A stretch of DNA of 64,000 nucleotides from Thermoleophilia bacterium (GTDB lineage Bacteria > Actinomycetota > Thermoleophilia > Gaiellales > Gaiellaceae): assembly GCA_020845695.1 (NCBI GenBank), contig JADLFG010000019.1:11045-75044 (forward strand), written 5' to 3'. Below are positions 1 to 8,123 of this stretch, one piece after another (position 1 is the first letter of the stretch; each line of letters begins with the position of its first letter). Both the position numbers and the translations under genes were made by a program. The notes below the pieces were generated by a model. The model was given only the letters and a program-made list of their open reading frames with translations. It made no database searches and had not been told where the DNA came from.

Positions 1-649
1 GGATGTCCTTGACGGTGATCAGGCCCTTCAGGTAACCGGCGGCGTCGACCACGGGCAGCTTCTCGATCTTGTGGCGGTGCAGCACCTCGCGCGCCGCGTC
101 GAGGGTCGTCCCGACCGGGACGGTCACGAGCCCCTCGCTCGTCATCAGGTTCGCGATCGGCTGGCCGGTATCGCCCTCGAAGCGCAGGTCGCGGGTGGTC
201 AGGATGCCGACCAGCTTGCCCCGCTCGTCCGTGATCGGCACGCCTGAGATGTGGTAGGTCTCCATCAGCTCGAGCGCGTCCGAGACCAGGTCGTGCGGCT
301 GCAGCGTGACCGGCTCGACGATCATGCCCGACTCGGAGCGCTTGACCTTGTCGACCTCGGCCACCTGCTCCTCGATCGAGAGGTTGCGGTGGACGACGCC
401 GATCCCGCCCTCGCGGGCGAGCGCGATCGCCATCCGCGCCTCGGTGACGGTGTCCATCGCCGCCGACGAGATCGGGATCGCGATCTCGATCCCGCGGGTG
501 AAGCGCGTCAGCGTCGAGACCTCGTCGGGGAGCACCGACGACTCGGCCGGGACGAGCAGGACGTCATCGAAGGTGAGACCCTCCTTCGCGAACTTCCGCT
601 CCAGCTCGAGCAGGCGCTCGAGCTCGGCGGGCCCGACGTCGACGCTCAC
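1..649 (-). CDS. guaB: IMP dehydrogenase, N-terminal part, cut by left edge
   Basis: IMP dehydrogenase oxidises IMP to XMP, the first committed step of GMP synthesis, in the cytosol. About 216 N-terminal residues are visible. They contain the [10 protein letters not shown] opening, the [15 protein letters not shown] segment of the barrel and [13 protein letters not shown] pair follows at roughly residues 100-205 (HISGVPITD and KIEKLPVVD). The catalytic cysteine loop lies beyond the left edge. I chose GTG at 649 because the protein then begins VSVDVGP, a short extension before the conserved [10 protein letters not shown]. The upstream gene on the same strand is a PfkB kinase ending 135 bases away, with a terminator-like hairpin between, so guaB probably has its own promoter. 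Confidence 0.95.
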   Translation of the reverse strand, partial: MSVDVGPAELERLLELERKFAKEGLTFDDVLLVPAESSVLPDEVSTLTRFTRGIEIAIPISSAAMDTVTEARMAIALAREGGIGVVHRNLSIEEQVAEVDKVKRSESGMIVEPVTLQPHDLVSDALELMETYHISGVPITDERGKLVGILTTRDLRFEGDTGQPIANLMTSEGLVTVPVGTTLDAAREVLHRHKIEKLPVVDAAGYLKGLITVKDI

Positions 650-675
650 GTCCGGCTGCCCCCCTTCAAGCAGAA

Positions 676-704
676 AGCCCAGGCGCCAACGGGCTGCCTG
701 GGCT
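676..704 (-). terminator. Terminator-like hairpin between PfkB kinase gene and guaB
   Basis: Perfect 9-bp inverted repeat AGCCCAGGC / GCCTGGGCT with an 11-nt loop. On the minus strand it is followed by TTCTGCTT. It sits 81 bases after the kinase stop and 27 bases before the guaB GTG. It may end the upstream transcript or act in the guaB leader; the U-run is imperfect. Confidence 0.45.
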
Positions 705-784
705 CCGCAAACCTGCCTCTCGCCTGACCTCTCAACGTGGCCGCATGGTACCAGCCGGGCTCGACGCGGCCGGCGAGCCCGTCC

Positions 785-1741
785 CTACTCCGACGCGGCC
801 GGCTCGAGCTGGCCGACGGTGACGAGCGGCGCGAGCCGGCTGACCTCACGGACGTCGAACCGGCCAGCGCCGACCTCGAGCACGGAGGCGGCGCCGGTCG
901 CCACCGCCGCCCGGACGGCCTCCTCGAGCGGTCTGCCCGACACGCGTGCCGCGATGAAGCCGGCGAGCAGCACGTCGCCCGATCCGACGGTCGAGGCGGG
1001 CTCGAGGTGCGGAGCGACCGCCTCGAGCCGCAGCTCCGCCCGATCCTCCCGAAACAGCGCCACGCACCCCGTCTCGGTCGTGACGATTGCGTTGCGGGCA
1101 CCCAGCTCGACGATCTCGTCGAGTGCCGCGCCGAGGTCGCCCTCGCCGGCGAACTCGTGGCCGACGAGCGCCTCCGCCTCCCCGACGTTGGGCGTGACGA
1201 GGTACGGCTCCCCCGCGATCCCGCGCCGCAGCGGCTCGCCCTCGACGTCGAGCACGGTCGGCACGCCACGCCGGTTCGCCTCCCGGATCGCCTCCTCGTA
1301 GAAGCCGTCGGCGACGCCGCGCGGCAGCGAGCCGGCGAAGACGACGAAGTCGGCTCCGCGCGTCAGGTAGGCGAGCTTCTCCTCCAGCATCGCCAGCTCC
1401 TGCTCCTCCACCTCCGGGCCCCACTCGTTGATCTCCGTGTAGACGCTCGACGTGGGATCGACGACGGCGGTGGAGGTGCGGGACTCACCGCGGATCCGAA
1501 CGAAGTCGTTGAGCAGGCCCTCGCTCGTCAGCCGCTCGACGATCTGCACGCCGGTGCGACCGCCGGCGAGGCCGGTGCACACGACCGGGACGCCGAGGCG
1601 CTTGAGCGCGCGCGCCACGTTGATGCCCTTGCCGCCGGCGCTGGCGAGGCTCGCGCTCGCCCGGTGCCGCTGGCCGAGCCGGAAGTTCGGGACGAGCAGC
1701 GTGCGATCGATCGCTGCGTTGAGCGTGACGGTGACGATCAT
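785..1741 (-). CDS. PfkB-family sugar-phosphate kinase (1-phosphofructokinase/tagatose-6-phosphate kinase type)
   Basis: This 318-residue ribokinase-fold kinase probably phosphorylates a sugar phosphate such as fructose 1-phosphate or tagatose 6-phosphate in the cytosol. The N-terminus MIVTVTLNAAIDRT and the GGKGINVARAL substrate segment are typical of the FruK/LacC branch. The C-terminal STVGSGDVLLAGF holds the GxGD motif with the catalytic Asp. I chose ATG 1741 because family members begin at MIxTVTLNxAxD; a longer frame to 1801 only adds unlike sequence. The carboxypeptidase gene upstream ends four bases before this start, so the two are probably co-transcribed. The exact substrate cannot be read from sequence. 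Confidence 0.88.
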   Translation of the reverse strand: MIVTVTLNAAIDRTLLVPNFRLGQRHRASASLASAGGKGINVARALKRLGVPVVCTGLAGGRTGVQIVERLTSEGLLNDFVRIRGESRTSTAVVDPTSSVYTEINEWGPEVEEQELAMLEEKLAYLTRGADFVVFAGSLPRGVADGFYEEAIREANRRGVPTVLDVEGEPLRRGIAGEPYLVTPNVGEAEALVGHEFAGEGDLGAALDEIVELGARNAIVTTETGCVALFREDRAELRLEAVAPHLEPASTVGSGDVLLAGFIAARVSGRPLEEAVRAAVATGAASVLEVGAGRFDVREVSRLAPLVTVGQLEPAASE

Positions 1742-1745
1742 GGCC

Positions 1746-2897
1746 TCAGACCAGGAACCCCAGGATCGAGCCGAGGGCATCGCGCGCGTGATCGAGCGCA
1801 CGGTCAGCGTACCAGCGCGCGCGCGCGCCGAGCCCGGGCGCCTCGAGCGACTCGGCGGCGACGAGCGGCCTGGTCGCGAGCACCCTGTCGCCGTCGAGGA
1901 TCTGGACCTCGCCGAGCTCCTGGCCCCGCTCCACCGGCAGCTCGACCATGGCGGGCGCGACCACCCGCTCGACGAGCGGGTGCCCCACCTGCGCGATCGC
2001 GATCACGGGCTCGGCCGCGACGAGCGCCAGGCGGGCCTCGCCGAAGGGGACGAGCGCCTCCGCGTACACGACGCCGGTGCGCACGATCGGGACGCGACGG
2101 TACTGGTCGAACCCCCAGTCGAGCAGCTCGGCGAGATCGGCGTTGCGTTGCGCGCGGGTCGGCCCCCCGAGCAGCACCGCGTAGATCGTGACGCCGTCGC
2201 GCCTGGCGGCCGCCACCTGGCTCCAGCCCGCGCCGCCGGTGTGGCCGGTCTTGACACCGATCGTGCCCGGGTAGGTCGAGAGCAGGTCGTTCGTGTTGAC
2301 GAGCGGCCGCCCCGCGACCGTCGCCTGCGGCGTGCGCGCGAGCTGCCTGATCAGCGGCTTGCGCATCGCGATGCGGGCGAGCTTGAAGATGTCCCGCGCC
2401 GACGAGTGGTTGCCCGGCGCGTCCAGGCCGTCCGGCCGGCTGAAGTGCGTGTCGGCCAGCTCGAGCGCAGCCGCCTTCTCGTTCATCAGCTCGACGAAGC
2501 GCTCGATCGATCTGCCGCCGACGTGCCAGGCGAGCGCGTAGGCGGCGTCGTTGGCGCTGTGGACGAGCAGCGCGGTCAGGAGCTCCCGGACGGTCAGCCG
2601 CTCGCCGGCGCGAAGCCCGATCGAGGACTCGCCGACGGTCGGGGCGGGACCGCCGACGACCACGACGTCGGCCAGGCGGGCGTGCTCGAGCACGACGAGC
2701 GCGGTCATGACCTTGGTGATGCTCGCGATCGGGAGCCGCCGAGCGTCTCCCTCCGCGAGCAGCACGACGCCGCTGGCCCCGTTGCCGACCAGGATCGAGG
2801 CGGCGTCGACCGAGGGGGGTGGCCCGGCCGTGGCCACCGCGGCTGCCGCGAGAACGGCGGCGCCGGCCGCAGCGAGGAGGGCCAACCGGCGAGGCAC
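1746..2897 (-). CDS. D-alanyl-D-alanine carboxypeptidase (peptidase S11)
   Basis: A 383-residue penicillin-binding-type enzyme that trims the terminal D-Ala from peptidoglycan stem peptides outside the membrane. It has an Ala-rich signal peptide (residues 1-24). All three catalytic motifs are present: S59-I-T-K62, S114-A-N116 and K216-T-G218. After the catalytic domain comes a beta-rich C-terminal domain and a hydrophobic end that may help membrane attachment, as in DacA/DacC. GTG 2897 is the start and lies 7 nt after a TAGGCT -10, so the message is probably leaderless. The -10 overlaps that of the divergent gene at 2921. Confidence 0.92.
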   Translation of the reverse strand: MPRRLALLAAAGAAVLAAAAVATAGPPPSVDAASILVGNGASGVVLLAEGDARRLPIASITKVMTALVVLEHARLADVVVVGGPAPTVGESSIGLRAGERLTVRELLTALLVHSANDAAYALAWHVGGRSIERFVELMNEKAAALELADTHFSRPDGLDAPGNHSSARDIFKLARIAMRKPLIRQLARTPQATVAGRPLVNTNDLLSTYPGTIGVKTGHTGGAGWSQVAAARRDGVTIYAVLLGGPTRAQRNADLAELLDWGFDQYRRVPIVRTGVVYAEALVPFGEARLALVAAEPVIAIAQVGHPLVERVVAPAMVELPVERGQELGEVQILDGDRVLATRPLVAAESLEAPGLGARARWYADRALDHARDALGSILGFLV

Positions 2898-2904
2898 GGG
2901 CGCA

Positions 2905-2914
2905 AGCCTATACT
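2905..2914. promoter_or_regulatory. Overlapping divergent -10 elements
   Basis: AGCCTATACT reads TATACT on the plus strand (2909-2914, 6 nt before ATG 2921) and TAGGCT on the minus strand (2910-2905, 7 nt before GTG 2897). The two -10 hexamers share two base pairs, and both genes would be leaderless. Confidence 0.7.
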
Positions 2915-2920
2915 CCGGGT

Positions 2921-3256
2921 ATGGCGCCGATCGAGCGCGAGCGGAGCCCCGCGGAGACGACCGGGGCGGAGCGCACGCTCGAGGTCCGCCTCGGCTCCCT
3001 CGGCGGGTTCGAGCTGCGCCCGACCCGGCTGTTCGTCTGGAAGGGGGAGGAGCGCGAGGCCGACCAGCGGGTCGTCTCGTTCGGCTCCGAGCCCGCGGCG
3101 CTCGACTGCCCGAGGCGCGAGTCGACGCTCCGGGCGGGCGACCTCGAGGTGCGCACGCTCGGGAATCCGCTCATGACGATCGCGCTCGCCGGCGTGATCG
3201 CCCTGCGCAATTGGGCGAACGCGCCCGAGGAGCCTCCGCCCCGCGCGGGCGGCTGA
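2921..3256 (+). CDS. Hypothetical protein, 111 residues
   Basis: I do not recognise a family. The product is a small, mostly soluble-looking protein with a charged N-terminal half (LRPTRLFVWKGEE) and a short hydrophobic C-terminal stretch (NPLMTIALAGVIALRNWA) that could be a helix or a weak membrane segment. ATG 2921 is preceded by TATACT at 2909-2914, leaving a 6-nt spacer, so translation probably starts at the transcript 5' end. The gene is divergent from the carboxypeptidase gene and convergent with the LysM gene, so it stands alone. Reality is supported by the promoter and by the uninterrupted frame in its own slot, not by homology. Confidence 0.65.
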   Translation: MAPIERERSPAETTGAERTLEVRLGSLGGFELRPTRLFVWKGEEREADQRVVSFGSEPAALDCPRRESTLRAGDLEVRTLGNPLMTIALAGVIALRNWANAPEEPPPRAGG

Positions 3257-3261
3257 TCCGG

Positions 3262-3603
3262 TCAGGCGACCCGCAGTCGCTGCCCGGGGGAGAGCGCCAG
3301 CGGGTCGACGCCCGGGTTCAGCTCGAGCAGGACGTCGACGGTGGTGGAGAAGCGCGCCGCGATCGCCTCGAGCGTGTCACCGGTCTTGACCCGGTAGAAC
3401 TTCTCCTCCGCGGGCGCGGTCGTCGCCGTCGCGATCGGCTCGGTCGTGAGCGGAACCGACGACACCGGCTCGGCCGCCGTCACCTCGCCGCCGCCGGAGC
3501 CCCCGTCGAGGGCACGGTCGACGAGCACGACGAGGGCCCCGGCCGCCGCGAGGAAGGCGAGCGGGGCGATCACGCGGGCGATCCAGACGCGCAGCGTGTC
3601 CAT
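3262..3603 (-). CDS. Membrane-anchored LysM-domain protein
   Basis: The 113-residue protein has an N-terminal transmembrane helix (about residues 8-28, ARVIAPLAFLAAAGALVVLV), then a Ser/Thr/Pro/Ala linker, then a single C-terminal LysM domain (about 68-112: YRVKTGDTLEAIAARF, then LNPGVDPLALSPGQRLRV). LysM domains bind the N-acetylglucosamine-containing glycan of peptidoglycan, so the protein probably tethers the membrane to the wall. No catalytic domain is present. The start lies four bases after the pyrF stop, so it is probably expressed from the pyrF transcript even though the functions look unrelated. Confidence 0.87.
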   Translation of the reverse strand: MDTLRVWIARVIAPLAFLAAAGALVVLVDRALDGGSGGGEVTAAEPVSSVPLTTEPIATATTAPAEEKFYRVKTGDTLEAIAARFSTTVDVLLELNPGVDPLALSPGQRLRVA

Positions 3604-3606
3604 CGG

Positions 3607-4542
3607 CTACCAGCCCGACGCGGTCCAGACGTCGCGTTGCAGGTGGGCGGCCGCCTGGGCGGCCGCGGTGCGCCAGTCTTCGCTGGCGGCGCGAAACGCG
3701 TAGAGGATCGCGCGGGAGACGGGGACGAGGGCGCTGGCGGGCCCGCTCGTGAAGGCGCGCGCGACATCGCCCGGGCCGGCCCCCTGCGCGCCGACGCCGG
3801 GGAGGAGCAGCACCGCGCGCGGCAGCAGGCGCCTCGCCTCCCCGATCGCCCGCGGGTAGGTGGCGCCGACGACCGCCCCGACGCTCGAGAGCCCACGCTC
3901 GCCGACGAGCTCGTCGCCCCAGTGCCCGACCAGCTCGGCGACGTGGTGCCAGAGCGGGCGGCCGTCCGAGAGGGCGGCGTCCTGAACGTCGGCGCTGCCG
4001 GAGTTGGACGTCTTGACGAGGCAGAAGATGCCGGCGCCGGAGCGGCGGCACGCCGCCAGGAACGGCTCGAGCGAATCGTGCCCGAGGTAGGGGTTGACCG
4101 TGAGCGCGTCGGCCAGCGGCGAGAGGCCGTCCCGCGGCTCGAGGTATGCGGCCGCGTAGGCGCGGGCGGTCGAGCCGATGTCCCCTCGCTTCCCGTCGGC
4201 GAGGACGAGCAGGCCGGCCGAGCGCGCGTAGGCGCAGACCTGCTCGAGCGCGCCGATGCCGGGCGCGCCGAGCGCCTCGAAGAACGCGAGCTGCGGCTTC
4301 ACCCCGACCACGTACGGCGAGACCGCGTCGACGATGCCGCGGCAGAACCGCTCGCACGCCTCCGCCGCCGCCGCCTGCCCGCCGGTGTGCGTCGGGCCGC
4401 GCAGCTCGAGCGGAAGCAGCTCGGGCCGCGGGTCGAGCCCGACGACGAGCTGGCTCCGCTTGCGCTCGACCTGCTCGGCGAGCCGGTCGGCGAAGAACGA
4501 CGTCGAAGGGGTGACCGACCGGGCCGTGAGCTCGTTCGCCAT
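3607..4542 (-). CDS. pyrF: Orotidine 5'-phosphate decarboxylase
   Basis: PyrF decarboxylates OMP to UMP, the last step of de novo pyrimidine synthesis. The 311-residue length and the motifs VVGLDPRPE, KPQLAFFEALG and LADGKRGDIGST (the Lys-Asp catalytic network) place it in the longer mycobacterial-type OMP decarboxylase group. ATG 4542 gives MANELTARS. A TAGCCT -10 lies at 4559-4554, leaving only a very short leader. The LysM gene follows after four bases. The second pyrimidine gene of the window, pyrE, is in a separate operon at 6925-7482. Confidence 0.95.
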   Translation of the reverse strand: MANELTARSVTPSTSFFADRLAEQVERKRSQLVVGLDPRPELLPLELRGPTHTGGQAAAAEACERFCRGIVDAVSPYVVGVKPQLAFFEALGAPGIGALEQVCAYARSAGLLVLADGKRGDIGSTARAYAAAYLEPRDGLSPLADALTVNPYLGHDSLEPFLAACRRSGAGIFCLVKTSNSGSADVQDAALSDGRPLWHHVAELVGHWGDELVGERGLSSVGAVVGATYPRAIGEARRLLPRAVLLLPGVGAQGAGPGDVARAFTSGPASALVPVSRAILYAFRAASEDWRTAAAQAAAHLQRDVWTASGW

Positions 4543-4608
4543 CTGGTGCGCGTAGGCTAGCGCCCTGGTCGGATCGGGCGCCGCCCCGGTCGCGCTCGCG
4601 AGCCGTCC

Positions 4609-6456
4609 CTACTGGTAGAAGGAGCGCCACGCCGACCAGTGCGCTCCGGCCGGGCAGGAAGCCCCGGCGCGGTCGGTCCGGCAGCGGGGCTCGCTGAAGT
4701 AGACGTTCCCGTAGCCGTCGACGGCGAGGAGAACGGTCGCATCCGCGGCCCCCGGCTCCGCCCACTGCGCCGCGGTCAGCGAGGCGAGCCCGTCCATGTA
4801 CGGACCGGTCGTCTCTCGCCAGTAGCCGGACGCGAGCGCGTCGGCGCTCGCCGCCGCCTCGCTCGCCGCGAGCGGCGCGTAGAGGCGGATGGCAGCGTCC
4901 CGCCAGCCGGGCCAGCGCCCCCGCCACTCCTGCGTCCACACCACGTCGTCTCGCAGCGCGAACGCGCGCAGCACGCCGAAGCGGTCACGCGTCAAGTCGA
5001 CGTCGTCGGCCTCGGCGAGGAAGCTGCCGCGGGAGAAGCGGGCCTCCCAGGTGCTGCCCTTCTGCACGAACTGGCGGACGATCCGGCGCGGGCTGCGCAG
5101 GAGCACCAGGCGGCGCCCGTCGTCGAGCAGCGCCGCCGCCACCCGGCGCCAGCCGCTGCCCGGCAGCTTCGACCACGTCCCCCACCCGGACGCCGTGAAG
5201 AGGCGCCGGTAGGCCTTCCCCTGGTTCGTAATCGCAACGATCTCCCCGACCGCCCCGTCGATGGCGTCGACGTCCCGGAAACCAGAGGCCCCCCGCGGCG
5301 AGTCGAGGATGTGCCAGTCACCGGCGCCTCCGGCGTCGCGAGCCAGGAGCGGGCCGGAACGCGGCGCCACGATCAGCCCGAAACCACCGTCGGGCCGCTC
5401 GATCGTCGTCAGCGCCGCCGGCGACCGCGCGGACGCGAACGGCGCGAACGGGGCGAAGGGATCGGCGAGGCTCGCTCCCGCGCGCGTACGCGCCACCACC
5501 CGGTCCGCATCGCTGTCGGCGACGAACACGCGGCTCGGCGGGCCGGCAGCCCCGCGCGCCGCCACGCCGCCGACCGGGGCGACCGCCACGGCCACGGCGG
5601 CGAGCGGTGCGTGGACGAACGTCTGCGCCGCCGGGCCGAGGTTGAGCAGGTACTCCGTGGCGGGCCCGGGAGGCGTGCAGCCGGTGACGACGTTCGTGGA
5701 GCGGTCGACCGACGAGCCTCCGCCGAAGATGACCCCGGCGATCCGGTAGGTGCCGCCGGCCTGCCGGAGCAGCGGCGAGCCGGAGTTACCACCGACCGTG
5801 TCGCAGGTATGGAAGAGCAGGCCGGCGACGTTCCGCACGATCGTGCACTGGGGGTCGACGAGGCCCTCGTCCCACCAGACGTTCTGGCCGCCCTGGCAGA
5901 ACGGGTTCCGGCAGGGCGCCCCCGGCGGCCGGGAGCTCGGCTGCACCCGGGCGAGGTCGCGCGCGTAGCCGGCCGACTGAACCACGGCCGGGGCGGACGG
6001 AGCGCCCTCGATCGCGAGCGACGGGAACGCGGTCACCGGCGAGGCAAGGTGCCCGAGCCCCCAGTCGTGGCGGGCCTCGTCCTCCCACCAGGGGCCCGTC
6101 CACTGGAGCCGGGCCCGCGAGCCCACCACCACCCGGTCGACGTGGACGAAGCTCGCCGGCGCCGCGGGGCTGAAGTTCGGCACGAAGTAGAGCTCCCGCT
6201 GCCAGGCGCCGGTGTCCGTCCACGTGAAGCAGTGTGCGGCCGCGACGATGTGGCTCGGGTCGATCAGCGTCCCGGTGCAACCGTTGTCGAGGTAGCCGAC
6301 GGCGCCCCAGGGGAGCGCGGTCGTCGAGGGGAGCGGGAAGCGGTCGTCCTGGCCGGACGCCTGATTGCAGAACACCTCGGCCAGCCCGGCCGGGCCGGAG
6401 CCGCCGAGGAGGAGAGCGGCCAGCAGCGGGACGAGTCGCCTCGGTCTCAGGATCAC
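4609..6456 (-). CDS. Secreted trypsin-like serine protease with C-terminal propeller-like domain
   Basis: The 615-residue protein has a signal peptide (1-26) and a chymotrypsin-fold domain to about residue 275. The triad is visible as H75 (VAAAHC), D131 (RHDWGLGHL) and S225 (GGNSGSPL), with several Cys that could form disulfides. From about 295 to the end there are repeated Trp- and Gly-rich blades (WGTWSKLPGSGW, then RRLVLLRS) resembling tectonin/PLL-type lectin propellers; this is by appearance only. GTG 6456 is preceded by GGAGGGG six bases upstream, a strong ribosome binding site. It probably acts outside the cell, with the propeller binding a surface or glycan. Confidence 0.85.
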   Translation of the reverse strand: MILRPRRLVPLLAALLLGGSGPAGLAEVFCNQASGQDDRFPLPSTTALPWGAVGYLDNGCTGTLIDPSHIVAAAHCFTWTDTGAWQRELYFVPNFSPAAPASFVHVDRVVVGSRARLQWTGPWWEDEARHDWGLGHLASPVTAFPSLAIEGAPSAPAVVQSAGYARDLARVQPSSRPPGAPCRNPFCQGGQNVWWDEGLVDPQCTIVRNVAGLLFHTCDTVGGNSGSPLLRQAGGTYRIAGVIFGGGSSVDRSTNVVTGCTPPGPATEYLLNLGPAAQTFVHAPLAAVAVAVAPVGGVAARGAAGPPSRVFVADSDADRVVARTRAGASLADPFAPFAPFASARSPAALTTIERPDGGFGLIVAPRSGPLLARDAGGAGDWHILDSPRGASGFRDVDAIDGAVGEIVAITNQGKAYRRLFTASGWGTWSKLPGSGWRRVAAALLDDGRRLVLLRSPRRIVRQFVQKGSTWEARFSRGSFLAEADDVDLTRDRFGVLRAFALRDDVVWTQEWRGRWPGWRDAAIRLYAPLAASEAAASADALASGYWRETTGPYMDGLASLTAAQWAEPGAADATVLLAVDGYGNVYFSEPRCRTDRAGASCPAGAHWSAWRSFYQ

Positions 6457-6508
6457 GCCACCCCTCCTTCCCCGAGCGGGGCGAGCTTACCACCGGGATG
6501 CGGCCCGG

Positions 6509-6540
6509 AAAAGGCGCGGGGCCGCGCGCGCGGCCCCGCC
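6509..6540 (-). terminator. Rho-independent terminator of hup
   Basis: A 20-bp perfect palindrome (6518-6537, GGGGCCGCGCGCGCGGCCCC) forms a very GC-rich stem. On the minus strand it is followed by GCGCC and TTTT (6512-6509). It lies about 30 bases after the hup stop. Confidence 0.75.
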
Positions 6541-6568
6541 GATCCAAGCGCGTCCCGGCCGAGCGGGG

Positions 6569-6844
6569 CTAGCGGACGGCCGCCTTGAGCGCGCTGCCGG
6601 CCGAGAACTTCGGCACGTTGGCGGCCGGGATCTGCACTTTCTCGCTCGGATTGCGAGGGTTGACGCCGACGCGCGCCGCGCGCCGCTGCGTCGAGAACTT
6701 GCCGAACCCCGTGAACGTGACGGCGTCGCCCCGCTTCAGGGCATCCTGGATCGTCTCGAGGAACGCGTCGACCGCCTCGGCCGCCGCCCGCTTGGAGAGC
6801 CCCGTTCGGTCTGCCACCTCATCGATGAAATCGGCCTTGGTCAC
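6569..6844 (-). CDS. hup: HU-family DNA-binding protein
   Basis: A 91-residue nucleoid-associated protein that binds and bends DNA as a dimer. It contains the HU signature: TKADFIDEVADRTGLSK at the N-terminus, GDAVTFTGFGKFSTQRRAAR, and the NPRNPSEKV arm tip that intercalates in the minor groove. It lacks the long Lys/Ala-rich C-terminal tail of mycobacterial HupB. GTG 6844 gives the family-typical start; GTG 6853 would add three residues. The GGGGAGAG sequence just upstream is the probable ribosome binding site. It has its own sigma70-type promoter at 6900-6928 and a terminator at 6509-6540, so it is monocistronic. Confidence 0.95.
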   Translation of the reverse strand: MTKADFIDEVADRTGLSKRAAAEAVDAFLETIQDALKRGDAVTFTGFGKFSTQRRAARVGVNPRNPSEKVQIPAANVPKFSAGSALKAAVR

Positions 6845-6899
6845 TGCCCCCACTCTCCCCTCGTCGTCGACGGTTCAGTTGCGCTGCAAGCTCGCGGGC

Positions 6900-6928
6900 A
6901 GCCTACCAGGAGGGTCGGATTGTCTCAA
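6900..6928 (-). promoter_or_regulatory. Sigma70-type promoter of hup
   Basis: TTGAGA (6928-6923), a 17-bp spacer and TAGGCT (6905-6900) on the minus strand. The -35 overlaps the pyrE stop codon. The start point would leave a leader of about 45-50 nt that contains the ribosome binding site. Confidence 0.8.
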
Positions 6929-7482
6929 CCATGCGGGTTTGCGGGCGCTTCGGCTGCTTCGAGCAGCTCGCGGGCGGTGAACAGGGCCTCGAGGCGGACA
7001 CCGGCGGCCTCGAGCGCCTCGGCGCCACCCTCCTCCCGGTCGACCACGCACACGACCGTCCGGCACTCGAGCCCGGCCGCGCGGAGGGCCGTGATCGCCT
7101 CGACGGCCGCCCCGCCGCTCGTCACCACGTCCTCGACCAGGCAGACGAGCTCGCCCGGCTCGAAGGCGCCTTCGACGGCTCGGTCGGTGCCGTAGCCCTT
7201 GCTCGCCTTGCGCACGATCAGGAACGGCAGCCCGGCGTTCATCGAGGCGGCCGCGGCCAGCGCCACCGCGCCCAGCTCCGGCCCGGCGAGCCGCCTCGCA
7301 TCCGGCTCGGCCCGGGCAGCGCGCTCCGCAATCAGGGCGCCGAGCGGGCCGAGCAGCTCGGGCCGGGTCTCGAAGCGGTACTTGTCGAGGTAGTAGCGCG
7401 AGCGGCGGCCGGAGCGCAGCACGAAGTCGCCCTCGAGGTAGGCGTGCTCGCGGATCCGCGAGGCCAGGATCGTGCGGTCCAC
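6925..7482 (-). CDS. pyrE: Orotate phosphoribosyltransferase
   Basis: PyrE joins orotate to PRPP to make OMP, the substrate of PyrF. The 185-residue length is usual. The PRPP loop reads CLVEDVVTSGGAAVEAI, and the N-terminal segment LRSGRRSRYYLDKYRFET and VRKASKGYG carry the substrate and catalytic-loop residues expected in the family. GTG 7482 is one base past the stop of the upstream small-protein gene, so pyrE is the last gene of the murI-rph-rdgB operon and probably translationally coupled. Confidence 0.95.
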   Translation of the reverse strand: MDRTILASRIREHAYLEGDFVLRSGRRSRYYLDKYRFETRPELLGPLGALIAERAARAEPDARRLAGPELGAVALAAAASMNAGLPFLIVRKASKGYGTDRAVEGAFEPGELVCLVEDVVTSGGAAVEAITALRAAGLECRTVVCVVDREEGGAEALEAAGVRLEALFTARELLEAAEAPANPHG

Positions 7483-7483
7483 G

Positions 7484-7696
7484 CTAGAGCGACGGGCCGC
7501 GCGCCGCGAACAGGACGTCGTGGGCGAGCGGTAGCAGGCGGTCGGCCTCGATCCCGCCCTGCTCGAGCGAGATCATCGAGCCGTCCGCGAAGTAGAGGTC
7601 GACCCGCTCGCGCCGGCGCGCGCCCCGCCGGCGCAGCAGCGCCGCCCCCGCGAGCGCGACACCGGCCGCGAGGAAGAGCGTCCTACGCCTCGCCAT
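7484..7696 (-). CDS. Small single-pass membrane protein, 70 residues
   Basis: I do not recognise a named family. After a basic MARRR start there is a short hydrophobic helix (about residues 6-20) and an Arg-rich stop-transfer stretch. A soluble tail follows with VDLYFADGSMISLEQGG, which could form a small beta sheet. The tail would face the cytosol if the N-terminus is outside; topology is uncertain. The start overlaps the end of the roadblock frame by 14 bases and its stop is one base from pyrE, so it is embedded in the operon and probably real. Confidence 0.7.
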   Translation of the reverse strand: MARRRTLFLAAGVALAGAALLRRRGARRRERVDLYFADGSMISLEQGGIEADRLLPLAHDVLFAARGPSL

Positions 7697-8123
7697 CCGC
7701 GGCCTCGCTCCCGTTCGCCTCCGGCTCCGCTGCCTTCCTCGAGCCGGCGCGCGCCTTCGGCTTGGGCGCGAGCTCCTCCCCCGCCACGTGGCGCAGGCAG
7801 GTTTTCAGGTCGTAGAAGACGAGGCCGGACGTCGGCTCGGCCACGGTCACGGCGGCGACGACCCGTCCGCCGTCCTGGACCACGAACACGCAGCCTTCCG
7901 GGGTCGCGGCCTGGAGCTGGACGAGCGGCTCCCGCGCGTCCTCGCCGCCCATCGCCCGCTCGGCGGAACCGAGCAGCTCGCGGGCCGCGCCCGCCATCGC
8001 CCCGGCGCGCGCCGGATCGGCGACCGTGCTCGCGACAACCGTGCCGCCCTCGTCGACGAGGACGGCGCACTCGATCTGGGTCGAGATCTCGATCAGGTCG
8101 GCGAGCGCCCGCGCGGCCTCCAT
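7683..8123 (-). CDS. Roadblock/LC7-domain protein (internal start in the rdgB fusion frame)
   Basis: Starting at ATG 8123 this frame gives a 146-residue protein: a roadblock/LC7 domain (about residues 1-115: IECAVLVDEGGTVVAS, then PEGCVFVVQDGGRVVAAV) and a charged tail rich in Lys, Ala and Glu. Roadblock proteins usually act as regulators or scaffolds for small GTPases in bacterial signalling. No partner GTPase is visible in the window. A TAGCGT -10 lies 8 nt before this ATG, the same leaderless arrangement seen elsewhere, so the protein is probably also made on its own. Confidence 0.75.
   Translation of the reverse strand: MEAARALADLIEISTQIECAVLVDEGGTVVASTVADPARAGAMAGAARELLGSAERAMGGEDAREPLVQLQAATPEGCVFVVQDGGRVVAAVTVAEPTSGLVFYDLKTCLRHVAGEELAPKPKARAGSRKAAEPEANGSEAADGEA

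Noticed and set aside
1742..1801. Longer N-terminus for the PfkB kinase
   Set aside because: The 20 extra residues are unlike the family and overlap the end of the upstream carboxypeptidase gene.
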